Positions 4,469-5,757 of a DNA stretch of 5,757 nucleotides are shown here, piece after piece. A program made the position numbers and the translations under genes. Origin of the DNA: Bacillota bacterium. Its GTDB lineage: Bacteria > Bacillota > Clostridia > Christensenellales > Aristaeellaceae. The notes below the pieces were generated by a model that saw only the letters and a program-made list of their open reading frames with translations, was not told the DNA's origin and did no database searches. Each line of letters opens with the position of its first letter. The stretch's first letter is position 1. The DNA lies in NCBI GenBank assembly GCA_023392755.1, contig JAEWNM010000143.1:1-5757 (forward strand), read 5' to 3'.

Positions 4469-5584
4469 CTATTTTGGCAGTGCGGCGATTTGAACGCCTG
4501 TGTAATAATGTGTGAGAATTTCCTGCCAGGCAGACCCCGCGGCGGCCATGGCGTTCGCCCCGGCCTGGCTCATGCCCACGCCGTGACCGTATCCCTTTTG
4601 GGTGAAGGTAAGGGAGCTTTCCGTGGCGGTAATGGTAAACAGCGTGCTGTTTAGGGAAAGCGCGGTACGGAAATCCCTGGCGGGTACGGTCAGGCCGCCC
4701 ACCTGAACCAGATCGGCCCGGCCTGTGGCTGTTCTTTGGATCACCGCTACTTGAAGTGCCGCGGTATCAGGAGATATATTGGCACCTGGAAAGGCATTGT
4801 TCAAAAGCCTGGCAACCTCCTGATGGGTGAAGGACTGCACAGTTTGATACTTGGGATTGCTTTCCTCACCACGGCTCTTAACGCCTTGAAGGTAGGGCAG
4901 GGATTGGGAGAAGACCGCCTGCACATCCTCCGTATGGCCGCCGCTCACCGCGTGGTACAGGACGGTAATGGGCTGTCCGTTATAGGTGAGGATGCTCCCC
5001 TTCGTCTCCATCACCGCGCGAAGGATGCGGGCTTCATACGCCTCTGCCGATGCGCCCCATTTTTCAGTCCGTTCCGCTTGGGAAAGGTAGGCCTGGCAGT
5101 GGGTGCTGTCTGTGCAGATGTCCGCCCCCGGATGGTTCTGGCAGCCCCGGCCGCTGAAGGAGGCGGCCTGGAAGACGGCTCTTGTCCTGGCCGCCGCCGC
5201 TTGCGCTTTCAGCGCCTCCAGGTGGTAGCTGGCCGGCATTTCCGCCGCCACAACGCCGGCCACATACTGCTCCAGGGGAATGGTGAGCATCTTGTTCTGC
5301 ACCGTATCCCACACGGTAATCGGCCAGCCGTTTTCACTGTCCAAAAGCTTTTTCCAGTCGGCGGGCGTGTTTTGCGGCTGCGGCCTTTGCGCGTATGCGC
5401 TGTACAGGGCCCATTGGGCAAAAATACGCCCGGCCCTTGCGGGAAGCTGGTTCCAGGCCGTTTCGAACTGCAAGGGGGCTGCCTGCCATTCGTTTTGGGT
5501 CCTTGGCGCGCCGAGCATGTGCCAGAGTACCACCACGCAGAGCAGCAGCACCGCCAGGCGCAGAGGTACGTTGCTTCTGACCAC
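4469..5584 (-). CDS. spoIID: Stage II sporulation protein D, peptidoglycan lytic transglycosylase
   Basis: SpoIID cleaves glycan strands that SpoIIP has stripped of stem peptides, and together with SpoIIM drives engulfment of the forespore; it acts outside the mother-cell membrane. With the GTG start chosen here it has 371 residues. A transmembrane anchor lies at about 7-24. The catalytic glutamate is Glu115, in AAEMPAS. The zinc-site spacing known from clostridial SpoIID (H-x5-C-x4-HC) is present as His151, Cys157, His162 and Cys163, within ICTDSTHCQAY. SGGHTE (214-219) and a C-terminal GYGHGVGMSQAGA motif complete the family signature. The frame stays open to an ATG at 5617, but that codon has no Shine-Dalgarno, whereas GTG at 5584 lies six bases after AAGGAGGG. 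The M23 gene follows after 93 bp. Expression is expected from the mother-cell sigma-E, but no convincing promoter of that type is visible. Confidence 0.95.
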   Translation of the reverse strand: MVRSNVPLRLAVLLLCVVVLWHMLGAPRTQNEWQAAPLQFETAWNQLPARAGRIFAQWALYSAYAQRPQPQNTPADWKKLLDSENGWPITVWDTVQNKMLTIPLEQYVAGVVAAEMPASYHLEALKAQAAAARTRAVFQAASFSGRGCQNHPGADICTDSTHCQAYLSQAERTEKWGASAEAYEARILRAVMETKGSILTYNGQPITVLYHAVSGGHTEDVQAVFSQSLPYLQGVKSRGEESNPKYQTVQSFTHQEVARLLNNAFPGANISPDTAALQVAVIQRTATGRADLVQVGGLTVPARDFRTALSLNSTLFTITATESSLTFTQKGYGHGVGMSQAGANAMAAAGSAWQEILTHYYTGVQIAALPK

Positions 5585-5590
5585 GTCCTT

Positions 5591-5598
5591 CCCTCCTT
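5591..5598 (-). promoter_or_regulatory. spoIID: Ribosome binding site deciding the spoIID start
   Basis: AAGGAGGG on the minus strand is a strong Shine-Dalgarno placed six bases before the GTG at 5584. It lies inside the frame opened by the ATG at 5617, which would otherwise add eleven residues rich in Glu, Gly and Lys ahead of the membrane anchor. Such an extension is the usual by-product of translating a Shine-Dalgarno. Confidence 0.85.
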
Positions 5599-5627
5599 CC
5601 TCCAAAACCCTATTCATGCCGCATCAC

Positions 5628-5663
5628 AAAAAGAACGGCGTCAACAGGAGAATACCAGTTCTT
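5628..5663 (-). terminator. Candidate intrinsic terminator of the upstream gene
   Basis: On the minus strand AAGAAC (5658-5663) can pair with GTTCTT (5631-5636), plus GGT/GCC beyond one bulged base, around a loop of about 14 bases. A short T-run follows, down to 5628. It begins about 12 bases after the stop codon of the partial gene at the right edge. The stem is short and the loop large, so this is a weak candidate. If real, it separates that gene from spoIID. Confidence 0.35.
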
Positions 5664-5674
5664 GGCGAATTCAC

Positions 5675-5757
5675 TTATTGAACGCGCGAGGAGAGGATGA
5701 ACTGCATGGCCTGTGCCCATTGATTGCCATTTCCGGCACCAATGCTTTTCAGGCCGG
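5675..5757 (-). CDS. C-terminal fragment of an unrecognised protein (cut by window edge)
   Basis: The minus strand is open from the window edge for 26 codons and stops at TAA (5675-5677). The tail contains the pieces GLKSIGAGNGNQ and WAQAMQFILSSRVQ. It does not resemble the MurA C-terminus, although murA often precedes spoIID in Firmicutes. A second minus-strand frame is also open here and ends inside the spoIID leader at about 5611. I prefer the first because it ends upstream of the candidate terminator and leaves a normal 90-bp gap before spoIID. The fragment is too short to name. Confidence 0.4.
   Translation of the reverse strand, partial: GLKSIGAGNGNQWAQAMQFILSSRVQ

Noticed and set aside
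5618..5650. TTGACG as a -35 box for spoIID
   Set aside because: No -10 like sequence occurs 16-18 bases downstream, and a sporulation sigma factor would be expected here.
5675..5757. MurA C-terminus at the right edge
   Set aside because: murA often precedes spoIID, but the visible tail does not match the usual MurA ending; left unnamed.

Overview
The window looks like chromosomal DNA of a spore-forming, fairly GC-rich member of the Firmicutes, most likely a clostridial lineage. The evidence is a SpoIID homologue, an M23 protein of SpoIIQ type beside it, strong AGGAGG-type ribosome binding sites, and two good sigma-A-like promoters. No marker finer than class level is visible, so genus or family assignment would be guesswork. 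All recognised genes lie on the minus strand, so the window reads in gene order from right to left.

Right to left: (1) 5675-5757 holds the last 26 codons of an unrecognised gene, followed by a weak candidate terminator. (2) 4469-5584 encodes SpoIID, the engulfment peptidoglycan lytic transglycosylase; its start is best placed at an internal GTG with a strong Shine-Dalgarno, not at the upstream ATG. (3) 3671-4375 encodes a membrane-anchored M23/LytM protein, probably SpoIIQ. (4) 1754-3592 encodes GlmS, which makes glucosamine-6-phosphate, the first committed amino sugar of peptidoglycan. It has its own extended -10 promoter, and its leader is too short for a glmS ribozyme. (5) 562-1479 encodes a sugar-phosphate nucleotidyltransferase-type enzyme, again with its own promoter. 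A strong hairpin without a U-tract lies just after glmS.

(6) Positions 1-485 have no credible gene. They hold a dense mosaic of GC-rich structured repeats: four copies of a roughly 50-nt unit built around a short hairpin (CCGNC-ACA-GNCGG inside CTCC/GGAG arms), two copies of a second unit with a 46-bp identical core, and five copies of a CTGGACCTTCGG element. Base changes between copies keep several stems paired, so folding seems to have been maintained. This is the least explained part of the window. Positions 486-561 are unique sequence with nothing recognisable.

Functionally the window joins a sporulation pair (spoIID and a spoIIQ-like gene, both remodelling the cell wall during engulfment) to amino-sugar supply (glmS) and a nucleotide-sugar type enzyme. 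The two metabolic genes carry vegetative-type promoters, so they are probably expressed independently of the sporulation pair, although nothing resembling a terminator separates the M23 gene from glmS.
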